This document shows, piece after piece, positions 1-11,370 of a stretch of DNA of 64,000 nt; position 1 is the first letter of the stretch, and every line of letters starts with the position of its first letter. The stretch is from Pelargonium x hortorum (lineage: Eukaryota; Streptophyta; Magnoliopsida; Geraniales; Geraniaceae). The translations under genes were made by a program, and so were the position numbers. The notes under the pieces are model-generated. The model worked only from the letters and a program-made list of their open reading frames with translations. It made no database searches and was not told the origin of the DNA. The stretch is taken from NCBI GenBank assembly GCA_036897525.1, contig JAYMTJ010000051.1:1-64000 (forward strand), given 5' to 3'.

Positions 1-24
1 ATAATATAATATAATATAATATAA
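1..24. repeat. ATAAT pentamer microsatellite at window edge
   Basis: The window opens with four perfect copies of ATAAT followed by a partial copy. The array may continue to the left of the window. Related ATAAT/TATAAT strings recur near 643, 10557, 23420 and 60371, so this is one of several short AT-rich slippage tracts and not a unique element. Confidence 0.8.
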
Positions 25-1137
25 GAGCTTTTCTTAATAGAAGATAGAAGTTCTAGCTCTTCTTGACAAGGGTTCCCCGCGTAAAATAAGATATTGATTT
101 GACCGATCTTTACTTTATAGTAACTAAACTATAGGAAAAAAACCCTTGGCTTTTCATTCAAATAAACCCCGACTTACCGGTGTAAACTTTCATGAAACTT
201 AGTCTACTATATCAATGTATATATAAACAGACTCTATTTCACTTACCAATTTCAGATAGCTTAAAGTCCTTTCTTTATATTTGTGATTTTCATTTTGACT
301 TTTAGCCTCTTGATAAACCCTTCACTATATATAAATGAAATTCCAGAAGAAACTATAATAAAGACGGGGAATCTCAGATTTGAGGCTTGCCTAGTTAGTT
401 AAAACTTATATAGAGATCTCTTCTTCCACTACTTACTTATATCGATCGCAACCCCGAAAAGTAAGGTAAGTACTGGTTTTTTTTAGTATAAAGCCCAGCC
501 GCTTTATTATTTCCGGCAGTCAGAGAAATTCATTTTTTTTTTATAATCCTAGACTAGAAGTCCGCAGGGTTGGGGTCAAATAAAATATACGGAAGCCCCA
601 AAAAAAAGTTTAGTAAAAACGCTATGTTCTTGGGTATTATATTATATTAAGAGCTGCTCCGTATTCATATTACTAGGTAGCCTATAGAAAAATAAGAAAA
701 AGAGGTTAAAAAGCCTGGAGCGTTGCAAAGTTTTGAGTTTTCCTTTTACGTTCCCTTATATTCTTTTAATGTTGTATAATTGTACTACTAATATAGCATT
801 TAGGTTTTTCCTAGCAATTTAGCTACCAAATTATTTATAAAGAATTCGCTGCTTATTCGTAAAAAATAGAAAGAGTTTTTAGAGCTTTTTTATGAAAAAA
901 ATGAAATGAGTACATCTATGTACCAGACCGCGAGGGAGGGAATTGTATGAGACTACTGGATATAGTTAACCTCGCACAGTGACACCAACAAAAGGAAAAA
1001 CGGACTTAAAAAAGAAAAGACAAATTTAGCCGGAGTTCTTTTATATCTCCTGTCAAACCCTAAACTCAACTCCTCATTAAATTAGCGGAAACCTTTCTTC
1101 TTTTGAGCCTGTAGAGCTCTCTTACAGCTAATATTTC
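25..1137. other. Gene-free intergenic DNA
   Basis: I see no RNA gene or credible coding frame here. The sequence is AT-rich with homopolymer runs, for example a T run at about 533-542. A string like the window start followed by AAGAGC occurs near 643. Nothing else is recognisable. Confidence 0.6.
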
Positions 1138-1300
1138 TCTTTATATTAGTATTCTATAGTAGTATATAGTTAAAAAAAGTCTTATTCTATAGCTATTTTG
1201 TATTACCTTTCCTATATTATATAGAGAGAGAGGAGTCCTATAGTTGTTATATATCCATATTATATCTATATAGTATCTCAGTCTAGAGTATTAGTATAGC
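1138..1300. repeat. TATAG-rich tract
   Basis: This stretch is built mostly of TATAG, CTATA and TAGTAT words and is much richer in A+T than its flanks. Similar tracts occur at about 6600-6740, 27541-27650, 33060-33215, 36381-36540, 50036-50105, 52040-52139, 53505-53600, 57900-58005 and 59745-59984. Several of the others lie directly upstream of a family B core. No core is evident next to this copy. Confidence 0.5.
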
Positions 1301-1418
1301 CAATCTCACACCACACTAAGACCAACTAGAACTAGAAATTCATTGCTTTACTTTAATAACTCCACTTCTTTTATTCCCTAAACAGCTTTGACCAGAATAC
1401 AGTAACACTATAAGACTA

Positions 1419-1556
1419 GTACAGGCTCCAATAAGACACCCATAAAGCTAGGTAGGACCCCATAACCATAAGAAAGATATAGCTATTAAGGCTATTAAGA
1501 AGATACTGAATATAGGCAAGAGTATGAGGAATAAAGTAGTATATAAGGTGGGATAG
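1419..1556 (+). repeat. Family C low-complexity repeat copy
   Basis: A string GTACAGGCTCCAATAAG at the left end matches GTACAGGCTGGAACAATAAG near 27716. It is followed by words such as GCTATTAAG repeated in a three-base rhythm that would read Ala-Ile-Lys, with lysine codons frequent. Within 1480..1556 one frame stays open for about 34 codons without a clear start. I infer a degenerate repeat and not a gene. A relic of a Lys/Ala-rich coding repeat cannot be excluded. Confidence 0.35.
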
Positions 1557-1920
1557 CCCTTACTAAGTCTATTTAAGAGGGAGTATAAGTCTTAGGGGGT
1601 AAGAGTAAAAGCTTTGTCATTCCCTGAAAAAAGGCTCTAAAAAAGACGAGTTCTTTTGAGCTATAAGACCTCCAACTTGAAACACCAAGACCACCATATT
1701 CCAGATTAAGCGGAAGAAGTAAGCATAACGGGGCGTAGACTTAGCCTTTTCCAATTTTCTTTATGGGAAACCCGGAAAAGGAGTACGAGAGCAGCTTTTA
1801 CTTAATGCGTAATAGCTAAATTCATTCACTATAAAGAGTTTATTAACTGGGAAAGATAGTTCTTGTTATATAGGATCTCCTTTTGTTTTAGATTACTAAG
1901 ACAGCTATTCCTCTAGTTCT
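1557..1920. other. Gene-free intergenic DNA
   Basis: No open frame, RNA fold or repeat that I can name. It separates a family C copy from the first family B core. Confidence 0.55.
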
Positions 1921-1976
1921 CTTGCTTTATCGTTATAAGAGGAAAGTGCCTTAGAGGGTCCTTTATGAATCCTTGT
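1921..1976 (+). repeat. Family B core repeat
   Basis: The copy reads CTTTATCGTTATAAGAGG, then AAAGTGCCTTAGAGGGTCC, then TTTATGAATCC. It matches the copy at 58027..58080 (TTATCGATAAAGAGG, GAGTGCCTTA, ATGAATCC). It also matches the copy at 45964..46010, which shares AGAGG, GTGCC and the exact string GTCCTTTATGAAT. This is one of the least degraded copies of the family. No function is known to me. Confidence 0.55.
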
Positions 1977-3120
1977 TAACGCCCCGGGTCATCCAAGGAA
2001 GGTTACTGATAGTATTTAATAGAACATAGATACTAAGATAAGCCAACCCCTGACTTAATTCTTATTCTTTGCTTTCTTTCTTTCTTACTCTGTATTATTC
2101 TAATTAGAATCTTCTAAGGAGAAGTTTTGAAACTAAAAGCACAACATAACTAAGTAATAATAACGGATTCTACTTTTCATACGTTTTATCGCGTTTTATA
2201 GCTCCGATATCTTTTTTAGACCCACATATATCTAAGATGAGATTGAGTCCAAAATCTTTAGTTTTAACACAGTTTTTAGAAGAAATGTCATATTCAAGAG
2301 GTTCGACCTTAGCCCTTCAATCACAAAACTCTTATTGTACTCTCAAGCTAGGGAAATCGCTTTTTTTAGTACGACTTTAACCAACGAAATTGTGTACTAT
2401 GCTTGTGTGCTTTATTGAATGGAACCAGAATGTACCTTACTCTCAAATCAAATAAGTTTACTTTACTACTATATATAAATTCAACGTAATATTTGATTGA
2501 CGCTATCGCTATACCTTAAAAAGAATACTATATCGTGTGCACAATACAGGAATTTTAAAGTAGTCTTTGTCAGTAATAGTATAGTCACATCAAGTGAAAA
2601 CTTTAAAAAGGACTTCTCTCAAGCTATCCCTGGGAGAGTTTTCAGTCTAATAAATAGGAAAAGACCCACAGAAAGAAACTGAATAAAGGATATTTTACTA
2701 CTTAATTTGATCTAGAAGGGTCCTCCCTTTATTCAAAAAACCACGATTAAAAGACTTTTTCTTTTCAACAGTAACTTGAGTTTTTTTGTATAACTGAATA
2801 AACAAATTTAATAAAATGATAGTGTCGACTAACCTATTAACCTAAAAATGGTGTTAAAATGACTCATTTTATATGAGCCTTTCCTTTCTGAACTAAACTG
2901 AGTATAGAAGTTCTTACTTTCTTTTTCCGAGGTACCTCTAGTGTACTATGTTTAAGTTCTTCACTGAAGACTACTAAACTCTTAGTGGGCTATCCCTACC
3001 GATGTTAAGATAAAAGGCTCTCTTTTGTTATTAAAAAAAGCCACTCTCGCTTTTTGTTGTGAGTAGCCCAGGATACTTTTGACAAACCATCTTTCTAAGG
3101 GTTTTTTTATTCCTTGTCAC
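1977..3120. other. Gene-free intergenic DNA
   Basis: I see no gene. The 61-codon open frame at 2497..2682 starts with TTG, has no recognisable similarity and is within chance length. A weak stem-loop, CTCAT/ATGAG, lies near 2862-2876. Nothing else stands out. Confidence 0.6.
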
Positions 3121-3262
3121 TAGCGATTTAGGGTTATAGAGAATTGTATTACTAGATAGAATATAGAGATAGACACACTTTGATAGCGCTCTATAGCTTT
3201 ATAGATAGCGTCTCTTACTTTAAGGATAATTAACTCCAGCTTTTGCAGGGACATTCCTTCCC
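3121..3262 (+). repeat. TATAG-like tract with family B left end
   Basis: An AT-rich stretch with AGATAGAATATAGAG words leads into GATAGCGTCTCTTACTTTAAGG at 3204..3225. The same block without the extra CT precedes the core of the 58 kb copy at 58000..58018 (TAGCGTCTTACTTTAAGG). After it comes CCAGCTTTTGCAGGGA. The rest of the core is absent or too diverged to see, so this looks like a left-end fragment. Confidence 0.45.
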
Positions 3263-3589
3263 TTCCGTGGATTTGTTTTTTCTTTGTCTCCTTCCTCTTC
3301 TGGACCTAACCCTAACTAAAAAAGGGAGGTGAATCTATTCCCTATTCTATAGGAATCTCTAAGGTAAACTTTTTTTGTTTAATAGGCAGAGTACAAGTTT
3401 CAGGTTCTAGTAGTAGCGCTGGTTTGAATTCTAAAGAAGGCTTTGAAAGTGGGTTAATAAGTAAAGTAACAAGATATCTACGAGTCTCTTAGAGATTAGA
3501 GCTTTCCTTTAGTCGGATAAAATTCCTTTTAAATTAGAAATGAAAGGGGTTTTCACTGGGGATCCTCTAGGAGAACTCAGGGGTTATTT

Positions 3590-4090
3590 GACGAGTTCTC
3601 GCTGGTAAAGGGGAGAAAGTCTAGTCAAGCTAATGAAAAGAGGGGCGCGGCTATAGAGCTATTACTCTCTAGGGAGTTTACAGCTGTGAAGTGAGAAGCT
3701 AAAGTCAGTCTCTTTTTCGATAAATAGAATCAAGTTATAAGTTAGTTTACAGAAGGGGTTCCCTCTTTTTGTTGCAGTGGTGCTCTGTCTTTTGGATTCA
3801 CCGGACAGGCAGTTGTATAGGTGGGTAATTTCTAATATAATAAAAGAGGACTAGTAAACAAGGAGCTAATCTATTCTCTATCTATAGTAAGAGCAGGAAG
3901 CTCAAAAGAAACATAGAGTGCTTAAAAAGGTTCAAATAAGGAGGGAAACACCTCAATCGAGATAACCTAACTGCCAATAAATAGATCTTTTAGATAGTGT
4001 TTGTGGTATTCTTTGAATTGATATGTCTTCCTTTTTAAACGAGCTTTTTACAGGAAATTCATTGATTTAAAGAGCTGCCCTTAATATTTC
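3590..4090 (+). repeat. Family A repeat, copy 1
   Basis: This is the best preserved copy of a long diverged repeat. Modules in order are: AGCTAAAGTCAGTC, TTTTTCGATAAA, GTTGCAGTGGTGCTCT (from 3771), a 34-base block at 3841..3874, CCTAACTGCCAATAAATAG (from 3966), and TAGATAGTGTTTGTGGTATT (3991..4010). The 34-base block matches 6334..6367 with a single mismatch. The block at 3991..4010 matches 4748..4767 with a single mismatch. No open frame runs through it, so it behaves as a non-coding repeat. Confidence 0.6.
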
Positions 4091-4499
4091 TTTATTGGTT
4101 CCCTTGGTTTCTGACTCTTTTTAGGGATTTTTGGGATTATAGAATAGGAATTCGTTTCTACAAGTTTTACCAGAAAGAAGTGATCTAAAAAGGCTTTCTT
4201 GACTTACCAATCTAGCTACGAGCTAACAAGGCTGACGCATGGTAAAAAGGGACTCTAAATTGGGCGCCACCTTGCTCAGTATCGAAACTTGAGATAGTTT
4301 TTTTTGTATTGTTTTGTTTCATCTGCATTCCTGTTTTCTTTTTTAGTTTTGACTGGAAAGTCTTGGGTTTCATTAGGAGCTGTTCTTATAGGCCGATCCC
4401 TCTTCCCGGTTTTTAGTTATTATTTATTAAGAGTGAATCTCTTCTCAATCTATAACTCTAAAAGTAATTCATTCAATTCGAAAGAAATAGAGTAGAAAG
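4091..4499. other. Spacer between family A copies
   Basis: No gene recognised. A hydrophobic 63-codon open frame at 4304..4495 starts with TTG, shows no recognisable family and fits chance length. The spacer sits inside the repeat cluster and may itself be a decayed part of a repeat unit. Confidence 0.5.
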
Positions 4500-4870
4500 G
4501 GCTTTAAAAGGGTCACAAAGGAAACAAACCTGTTATTATATTAATAGGTAACTCAACAAAAGATCTTTGATATTCTAGAACCTTTGGAGAGTCACGTTGG
4601 TAGGATTCAACCTGTAAACTTTATTTGAAGTAGCTTTGCAGTATTGAAGGGGACTTCTTCCTATCTCTCTCTAAAAGCAAGAATTCTATAGGAAAGATTG
4701 ACTCTAATTCCACCACTAAGTACCTCAACAGCAGATAAGCGACACTCTAGATAGTGTTTTTGGTATTTTCTTGTTTCTTTCGTATTCCCTATTCTGAGTT
4801 TTTATTGAAAGCAATTCCTTTTGAATGTCAAACTAGGATCTTCCAGAAATTGAAGTTTAGGAGGGTTCCA
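4500..4870 (+). repeat. Family A repeat, copy 2 (partial)
   Basis: Only the right half is clear. TACCTCAACAGCAGATAAG (from 4721) corresponds to the AACTGCCAATAAATAG module of copy 1. TAGATAGTGTTTTTGGTATT (4748..4767) matches copy 1 at 19 of 20 bases. A TCGTATTCC and TATTCTGAGTTTTT string follows and is shared with copy 4 near 6507. The left modules are missing or unrecognisable. Confidence 0.5.
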
Positions 4871-5039
4871 GTTTCGTATAAATTTTATTAGTTGGATAGA
4901 GCAAGGGCTTCCCTTAAGCAAGTGGGTTCAGCTTTAGCGTTTACAAGGACTTGGTTTTGCAAGAGAAAGTATAAAAGCAATTCGAGAAGTATATAGGAAC
5001 TCTTGATGATAAGTAAGTAGGTCCAGGGTTCTACTTTAA

Positions 5040-5410
5040 CAAGCTGATAGAAAATTTCTTATCAATTCAAGCAGTAAAGAGGGGCTTTTTGGGACTCAAC
5101 TCAAGGAATTTTCTTGTTATGTGAAGCTAAAGTGAGTCCAACTCTCGATAAAGGGTGTACTTTACTTAGTTTAGAGTTTAGGGATTCCTCGGAAATTCCT
5201 TTTTTTTGTAGGTTTAAGGGTCGGTTTCAGATAATAAAACATTAGAAAGGGCTCTGGAATAGGTCGTATAGGTAAAAAAACAGCTAATGGGTACCTAAAC
5301 TGCAAATAAATTAGATTCTAGATATGCTGGAGAGTTCGTTTAGCGGGATTCCACTTGATCTGTAAACCTCTGTTTCTTAGTGGCTTTTTACTGTCAAGTC
5401 TTTGATTCAA
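5040..5410 (+). repeat. Family A repeat, copy 3
   Basis: It contains TATGTGAAGCTAAAGTGAGTC and CTCGATAAAGGG near 5118-5157. It continues with TACCTAAACTGCAAATAAATTAG from 5292, in the same order as copy 1. The GTTGCAG and 34-base modules are not recognisable. The tail, near 5380, has TTTTTACTGTCAAGTCTTTGATT, which resembles GCTTTGACTGTAG...AATCTTTGATT near 6051. Confidence 0.45.
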
Positions 5411-5839
5411 AGTAATTGAGTAAGTTGTTGCTCTTTCTTTCTTTGAAGTGAAGGGGAGGGCTCCCTTCTGCTTTTGGAGACGTAAATTAGCAGTCGAACT
5501 TTTCCTTTTTGTCTGGAGGAGTTCGTTTAGTATTGGGATTGGGGCTGTACATTGAAGTAGGAGTATAGGGGCGAGTAAAAGAAAACGATTCGAAAGTAGA
5601 GACAAGAAAACCAGTGCTAAAGGAGTTAAAGATAGGTTAGCTGCGTCACGAGACAGGGATTCTTGAAAGAGAGTCGGCCAGGGAGGTAGTTCGTAATGAA
5701 TCCAACTCTGAAAAAAGTAGGGCGGATATAGATGTAAAAGCAATAAAATTGTATAAAACTACTCTGAAAGAGACCCTTTTATTGAAAGGCATTTGTTTCC
5801 TGTACTAGATATCAGAGCTTGTGGGTTTCCTATTCTCAA
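5411..5839. other. Gene-free DNA with a long chance-type antisense frame
   Basis: The minus strand carries the longest open frame of the window, 141 codons at 5318..5743. The translation is rich in Leu, Ser and Pro and has no domain I recognise. It overlaps family A copy 3 and reflects the purine-rich plus strand here, so I treat it as a compositional artefact. No RNA gene is seen. Confidence 0.5.
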
Positions 5840-6540
5840 GTACTCCCCGATAGGCTTTAGCTTCACAAAACGGGTTGAGAATTGGAAAGAAAAGTGAGGG
5901 GGTTAGCTCGTTTATTGGGGTTGAAAAAGTCAATTTTGCAAAGGGTTTCCTTAGTTCTGAGCAGGACCTTTTAAGAAGTCAATAAATGAGAAGGTCTAAA
6001 ATTGGGTTTGTTTGAATGAATCCGTCTTCCTTTTAATGAAATGAGCTTTGACTGTAGAAAATCTTTGATTTCGTAGAAGAATTGCTTTGAGTGTCTGCTC
6101 CTTTGCTTCGAGGGTTCCTCCTGGATTTCTCATTCTGGATAGTCAAGTAATCAGATGTTCGGGACTCCGGGAGTTACTTGTGAAGCTATAAAGAAAGTCT
6201 CTTTCTCTCTCTTTTTCGATAAAGGTCTAATTTGAGAAAGAAAATAGGGGTTTCCTCTTGTTGCAGCGGTGGTGCTCTATCTTACTATTAATTTCTTTCC
6301 CGGATATGAAATTCTGTAGGTAGGTAATGTAATTAAAAGAGGACTTGTAAACAAGGAGCTAATCTATCTACAGAAATGAGAAGTAATTCAACTTAAAAGA
6401 AACCTAGTCAATCCCGAGGGTCTACGGGAGAGCACTGACGAAGTATCCAAACTCTAAATAAATGCCATGATATAGTTAAGTATGGCATGATTCGGTTTCT
6501 TTTGTCTTCCTTATTCTGAGTTTTTCTTGGGAGTTAGAGA
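5840..6540 (+). repeat. Family A repeat, inverted fragment plus copy 4
   Basis: Near 5850-5869 the string GGCTTTAGCTTCACA is the reverse complement of the TGTGAAGCTAAAG module, so a fragment lies inverted here. From about 6120 a direct copy follows: GGGAGTTACTTGTGAAGCT, a TTTTTCGATAAAG string near 6212, GTTGCAGCGGTGGTGCTCT from 6260, the 34-base block at 6334..6367, and AACTCTAAATAAATG from 6449. Spacing of the AACTG module between the four copies is about 756, 570 and 1151 bp, so the copies have undergone insertions and deletions. Confidence 0.55.
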
Positions 6541-6589
6541 TTGAAGGAAGAGAGACGGGAAGAGCTAATAGGGGAAGCAGTAAGGAATG

Positions 6590-6740
6590 CAGCTACTCGA
6601 TTCTTTCTTATAGTCTTATATTATAGTATACCTAGCCAGTTATTTTGTTAGTCTTAATTTAGGAGTTATGTAAGAAAGTTTCATAGTTATAGAGTTATAG
6701 TTAATAGGTGTGTCGTTCTTTATAAGGTATACTTTTCCTT
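6590..6740. repeat. TATAG-rich tract
   Basis: An AT-rich stretch of TATAG, ATAGT and TATTATAG words directly upstream of a family B core at 6741. The same pairing of tract and core is seen at 50, 52, 58 and 60 kb. Confidence 0.45.
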
Positions 6741-6832
6741 GTACTCTGCAGTTTATCGGTATAGAAGATATTGCCTAATAAGCGTAGTAGTGAATCTCTC
6801 CTACCGACTAAACCTTCACGGTTAGGAGGTCG
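6741..6832 (+). repeat. Family B core with 3' stem-loop
   Basis: The copy reads CTGCAGTTTATCGGTATAGAAG, then TATTGCCTAATA, then CTACCGACTAAACC. This last string begins an imperfect stem-loop (AACC/GGTT plus flanking pairs around TTCAC) ending near 6825. The copies at 57520 and 59375 also have ACCGACTAAAC or ACCGAGTAGAAAC followed by a stem-loop, so the hairpin position is conserved although its sequence is not. Confidence 0.5.
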
Positions 6833-6884
6833 TTGTTTTGTATTAGTTTAAAAGGGATAACACATGAGTAAACACCAGCAACTA

Positions 6885-7160
6885 CATCTTATTCTTTTGA
6901 CCTACTTGACCTAGCCGATTCTGCCCTAACTAAGCTGGCTGATTCTGGCTTAACAGATTCTTACCTAACGGACCTAGTTGCTTCTTTTTAGTCTTCTTCT
7001 TTCCTTGCTAGACCTACACTTGCAGCTGTACTCTTATTCTTCACGATACCTGTCATATAAGCTGTACTTGTAGCTAAGATCTTCTTATTCATATGGGTGG
7101 GATATACCTGTACCTGTAGCTATACCTTCCTTCTTCTTTTTGTAGCTCGAGTTGTTGTAC
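6885..7160 (-). repeat. Family C-like low-complexity repeat, reverse orientation
   Basis: The plus strand is a pyrimidine-rich series of CTGTACCTGTAGCTATACC, TAGCTAAG and CTTCTTC words. Read on the minus strand it gives GGTATAGCTACAGGTACAG, AAGAATAAGAGTACAGC and GGTCTAGCAAGG. This is the same style as the family C copies at 17.4 and 27.7 kb, with Gly, Ala, Thr and Lys codon-like words. Stops interrupt all frames, so I do not call a gene. Confidence 0.3.
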
Positions 7161-7247
7161 TAGTTAGTTATGTGCTATAGTGTGTTATAAGGAAGGATAC
7201 TGGTTATTGTCTTAGTTTTTTAGTTGAGATACTCTTCATTGTCTTTT

Positions 7248-7310
7248 TTGTTTATCGATAAGGAGAAAAGGCCCTAGTAATAGGATAGTGTCCAAGAGGT
7301 ACTCATGAAT
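7248..7310 (+). repeat. Family B core repeat
   Basis: TTTATCGATAAGGAGAAAAGGCCCTAG, then AGTGTCCAAGAGG and CTCATGAAT. The TTATCGATAA palindrome is intact in this copy. The order matches the copies at 1921 and 58027. Confidence 0.45.
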
Positions 7311-7918
7311 TTATTAAGATCTTTTTGGAAATAGAAAAAAGTAGGATTCACCTACACGGAAAAGTACGAAACTCATTTCTAGCTAATAAGGCGGATCCCT
7401 TTTCAAAAAGAGGAATTCCTCTGAAAACGAAGGAACTTTTATCCCTTATAACAAGAACCGAGGAATCACTTAGATAATGAAACTGTAAATCAAAAGAGAT
7501 GAAAGACTCTCAAACTAGAGAATTCGTAATTAGCTGAGAGATAACTTCCGTAAATGTTCAAGCATAGCTGGAAAGAAAGGGAAACTAATCTAAAGAGAGT
7601 CAATACGACGGTTAATAAAAAGAATATGTAGCAGCTATAGTTTTTAGGCTTCCTATTTCCTAGTATAAAGTAGAAGTGAATTCATTATTAGTTATTTGCA
7701 CTAAAATAGGTATTGGTATTAGACTAGCTCTCAGTCTGAAAGGATCTCGGAGAGTTTGACTTTCTTTCTTTGCGAATAAGTTTCCGGGTTTAAGCAGTCT
7801 TAGGGTTTTTGAGAGGTTAGTTTATAATATTATAATAGAGAGTAGGGATAATAAACCTACACCCGTAACTGAGTTAGTTCTTTCTTATTCCTCGGCTTAC
7901 TTTTTGACTTGTTTTAAT
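7311..7918. other. Gene-free intergenic DNA
   Basis: No open frame of note, no RNA fold and no clear repeat beyond an AATATTATAATAGAG string near 7828. Confidence 0.55.
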
Positions 7919-8045
7919 TCTTTGTTTGACTTAGATTTCCTAGACCTAGGTTCTGTACTACTCCTAAACTTTTTGACCTTGACCTAACCGACTTAGTCTT
8001 AGTACCCTCTTCTTTACCTAAACCAGAGTAGTCTTCTTCTTAGGT
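7919..8045. repeat. CCTAA/GACTTAG-type low-complexity stretch
   Basis: A run of words such as GACCTAGG, CCTAAACTTTTTGACC, TTGACCTAACCGACTTAG and CTTCTTCTTAGG. It resembles the stretch at 6898-6985 (GACCTAGCC, CTAACTAAGCTGG) and the one near 59087-59155. It is probably the same diverged family as the pyrimidine-rich repeat at 6885. Confidence 0.3.
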
Positions 8046-11000
8046 AAGAGGGTTTGTTTAAAGTATTAAGAATAGAGGAAATCGTAAATAGGTGCATAAC
8101 CTAGCCCCTATCCTTAAAAAGAGCTGCTTTCTTTCTTTCTTAGAAGGTTTATTCCTCTATCTTATAGATAGATAACCTTTTCTGTACAACAATAGTTATC
8201 ATATCATTGATAGTACGTACTTACACATAGGCGCATTAACACTTATTATCTTGACTTGTTTGTTACCTTTCTTCTCAGCTATACCTCGCTAAGTAAAGGA
8301 GTCCTCGTAGCTATAGTCTCAGTGTTAGAAGCAGTACTCTTCCTATGTTACTAAAAATATGTATAGTAAAGACTATAAAAATAGGATCAAATAAGGGAAC
8401 CTCCCACTTGCAGCCAGGGATTCATTGCTTGTAGCTGTGTATTATGCCTTTACTTTATATCTTGACCCTTATTACTTATTTATTGGTATTAGATTATTTT
8501 ACTGGCTATAACTCTGCACTCTTTTTTGGTGATAACTACTTTCTTTATTACCTTGAAGTTAGAGCTTGTCAGAAGTATTCCATATTCTATCCGATTTACT
8601 CTTCTTTTCAATTTTTTTAATTAGATTTAGGGGTAGAAGAACAAACCTTGCTAAGTAGAAGTTGTACTTACTACTTACTAAGTAAGGAAAACCTTAAGGG
8701 TACCAGAAATTCAGTCTCCTTAAGCGCTCTCATCTCACTTGTCGAAAATGTCGTATTAAACTCAATTTACTTTAGTAACGCTTGATGGCTCTAATTCTAA
8801 CCAATAAACTTTTCAGGGCGGGCAAGCTTACACAGAACGCCTGTTTCGAATCTAATTTTAACCTTTAATATGTTACTCTGCCGAGCCCCTGTGATTTGCT
8901 TGAGAGATCCCTGCGAGGCAGCTTTCACTAGTTAATAACTTAATCTCGTGATTATTTAGCTTTACCTAGACGAAAGTTTCGAGTTAGGAATCGTTCAGAA
9001 GAACAAAATAAGTTATACTTAGGTTAGTTTTAATAATAGGAATGCCCTAAGGTAAGGTTATTAGGATTTGGGTTCTGGTCTGCTGTGTTCACTTTGAAAT
9101 TATTTTAGTAGAATGCGAAAAATGGGTTATTCTAAGTTTTCTAGTTTCTGTGCAGGATATCCCACTCTTAGCTCATATGTTCAAGTTCCTTCTAAATACT
9201 TAGCTCGGTTGGGTTTTGTTACAAAGGGATGGTATTGGTATCTTATCTTTAGTCAATAAAGAAGAAGTCTCACTTAAGGTAAGGGGTCTCCTAGCATTAT
9301 TTTCTTCCTGTATTCTTGTTGTATTATATAGAGTATCTAAATTGAAATTAAAGCATAGAAAATCGCACCTTTTATTAACTCTAAACGAAAGCTACTTACT
9401 CAGGAGTTCCATACTATACCCAACAAAAAACCCTATCGTATCAACCCTAAAACCTAGTATTAGACCGAGAAAAAATGAAGTTTAAGGTAACTTTGGTTGG
9501 ATATTTTAAGTTTTTTGAAAGAAAGGATATACAACTTAAGAGTCTGCTACCCTACTTTCTCACAAAACACGTACAACCCTAATTTTATTATTTGATTGAC
9601 TCTATTTATTATCCAAACTATTCCTGAAACTTCCTACTATAAATTCTACTAAATATTTTTGGTATTCCCAAAATTCTAATAAGACCTTTTGTTCTATACT
9701 AATTAAATGCCCGTAGTGTTTCCAGCCCTTTTTTACTAGGTATCCTAAACGGTAATAATAACAAGTACCCACGAGCCGAAGGGGAGAACTTCAAATAATA
9801 CTGGAGCAAAATCGAGTGAATCTAGTCTTAAAGTATAAGTTAAGTTCCCCTATTGGAGGATGTATTGCTCTTTTAAATTTTAATACACCCCTTTTAGTTT
9901 TAGATAACCGGCTTTAGTCTTTCTATTTTATCCTTAGCCGCTTAGACTCCCTCGGAAACTCCTTACCTTATGAACCAGAATACACAGATACAGGAATTGC
10001 AACAAGTAAAGAATCTCTGATACACCTTGTAAACTCCTTAACAAGTTTAAACCTTATCCAACTTCAATCAACTTCATGCTAAGCTAAATAAGGGGTACTA
10101 CTTGTAATATACAAGTAATACAAATAGTAACTCTCCTGAAAAAAAACGGGACTTTGAACTCTTATTTCATTCTTGACTATCCGAATTATAGGAGCAGGAA
10201 AATGGGCTTAGGTATGAAATTTCTCGTGATCTAGATAGCGGACTTTCAATTCTATCTACCTTCCTCCTGTACTTTAATTAACCCTTTAAAGTCCTTGAGA
10301 CTTTTACAGTTTTAAGACTGAGCTGAGTACTTCTTTCTGGAGAAAAAAAAAAGACGTATTGCTCAGAATAAGAATCCGTTCTTGTTAGCTAAGCTAGATA
10401 CTAGGTATTACAGCTACTGCCCCTCTTTATTAGCTCTTCTTAAATTCAATTTATTGTGATGACCATAGATCCATAGGATTTACAAGCCAGTCTTTCTTTA
10501 ATGGAGTTATAAATAAAAGGGGATAAACCCATACCCCGGTTTTATTCTAACATGTATAATATAAGAAGTCCTAGTAATTATCGCAAGGTTTCTAGCTGAG
10601 GTAGTATAATGAAATTCTTTCAAAGTTTATCCGCTAACAAATTCTGAAGAGAAAAGCTGCCAATGTTTCCCTTGTTCCAGCCGGAAGCTTAAGAATTTGC
10701 AAGAATTGCTGATGTATAAGGAGGTCCTGAGAGTATAATATAAGAACTCTATCTGAAGCAAGCCCACTAAAGTCATAGTATAAAGTAGAATTAACTTTCT
10801 GTCACAGGCCTAGGACAAAAGAAAAGGGTGCTTTATCTTATCAGAACAACCCCATGAAATAGTCAACAAAAAAGTCTGCTAAAGGAACCCCCGCAGCTCG
10901 GCCGCCTCTTGAATTCTAAAACTAAGGTATTCTCTTCTTTAGGAAATGCCTGAGTATAAAGTCTTTGACTATAGGCTTTACAGCGGATTAAAAGGTATTT

Positions 11001-11370
11001 TATTTCTTAATTTCTGAAACAAAAAGTTAGTGCTCTTGTACTTGATTAGATAAAACGACTCTTATCTTAAAGTCCTTCCTCGGTACGGATAAAGTTTCAT
11101 TTTCTTTTGGGAGATACTTGGAAATTACTTTGGTTTTCTTTTTAGTGAGACAGAGTACAATGACAGGTATAGAATTCAGGGCACCTATATTCAGTTTGTA
11201 TAGCTTCGGGCTAAACTAAAGGTTACGTATTTTTGCTCGTTTCAGAGTGGTCATTCTAGTTCTTTAGTTGTATGTTCTTTAGCAATCTGCTCTTTGTACT
11301 ATTGTAAAAAAAGTCCCTGCCAAACTAAATAAGCCATAAATAAAATTCCTATGAGCTGAAAAAAATTATA
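8046..11370. other. Gene-free intergenic DNA
   Basis: About 3.3 kb without a recognisable gene. The 89-codon open frame at 9216..9485 has no family features and starts with ATG only by position. A 13-base odd palindrome, CTTACTAAGTAAG, lies near 8675. The CAGATACAGGAATTG string near 9981 belongs to a loose ACAGGAA motif seen elsewhere. Nothing else stands out. Confidence 0.55.

Noticed and set aside
5318-5743. 141-codon minus-strand open frame, the longest in the window
   Set aside because: It overlaps family A repeat DNA, has a Leu/Ser/Pro-biased translation explained by the purine-rich opposite strand, and shows no recognised domain.
9216-9485. 89-codon plus-strand open frame
   Set aside because: No family features and no neighbouring gene; treated as chance.
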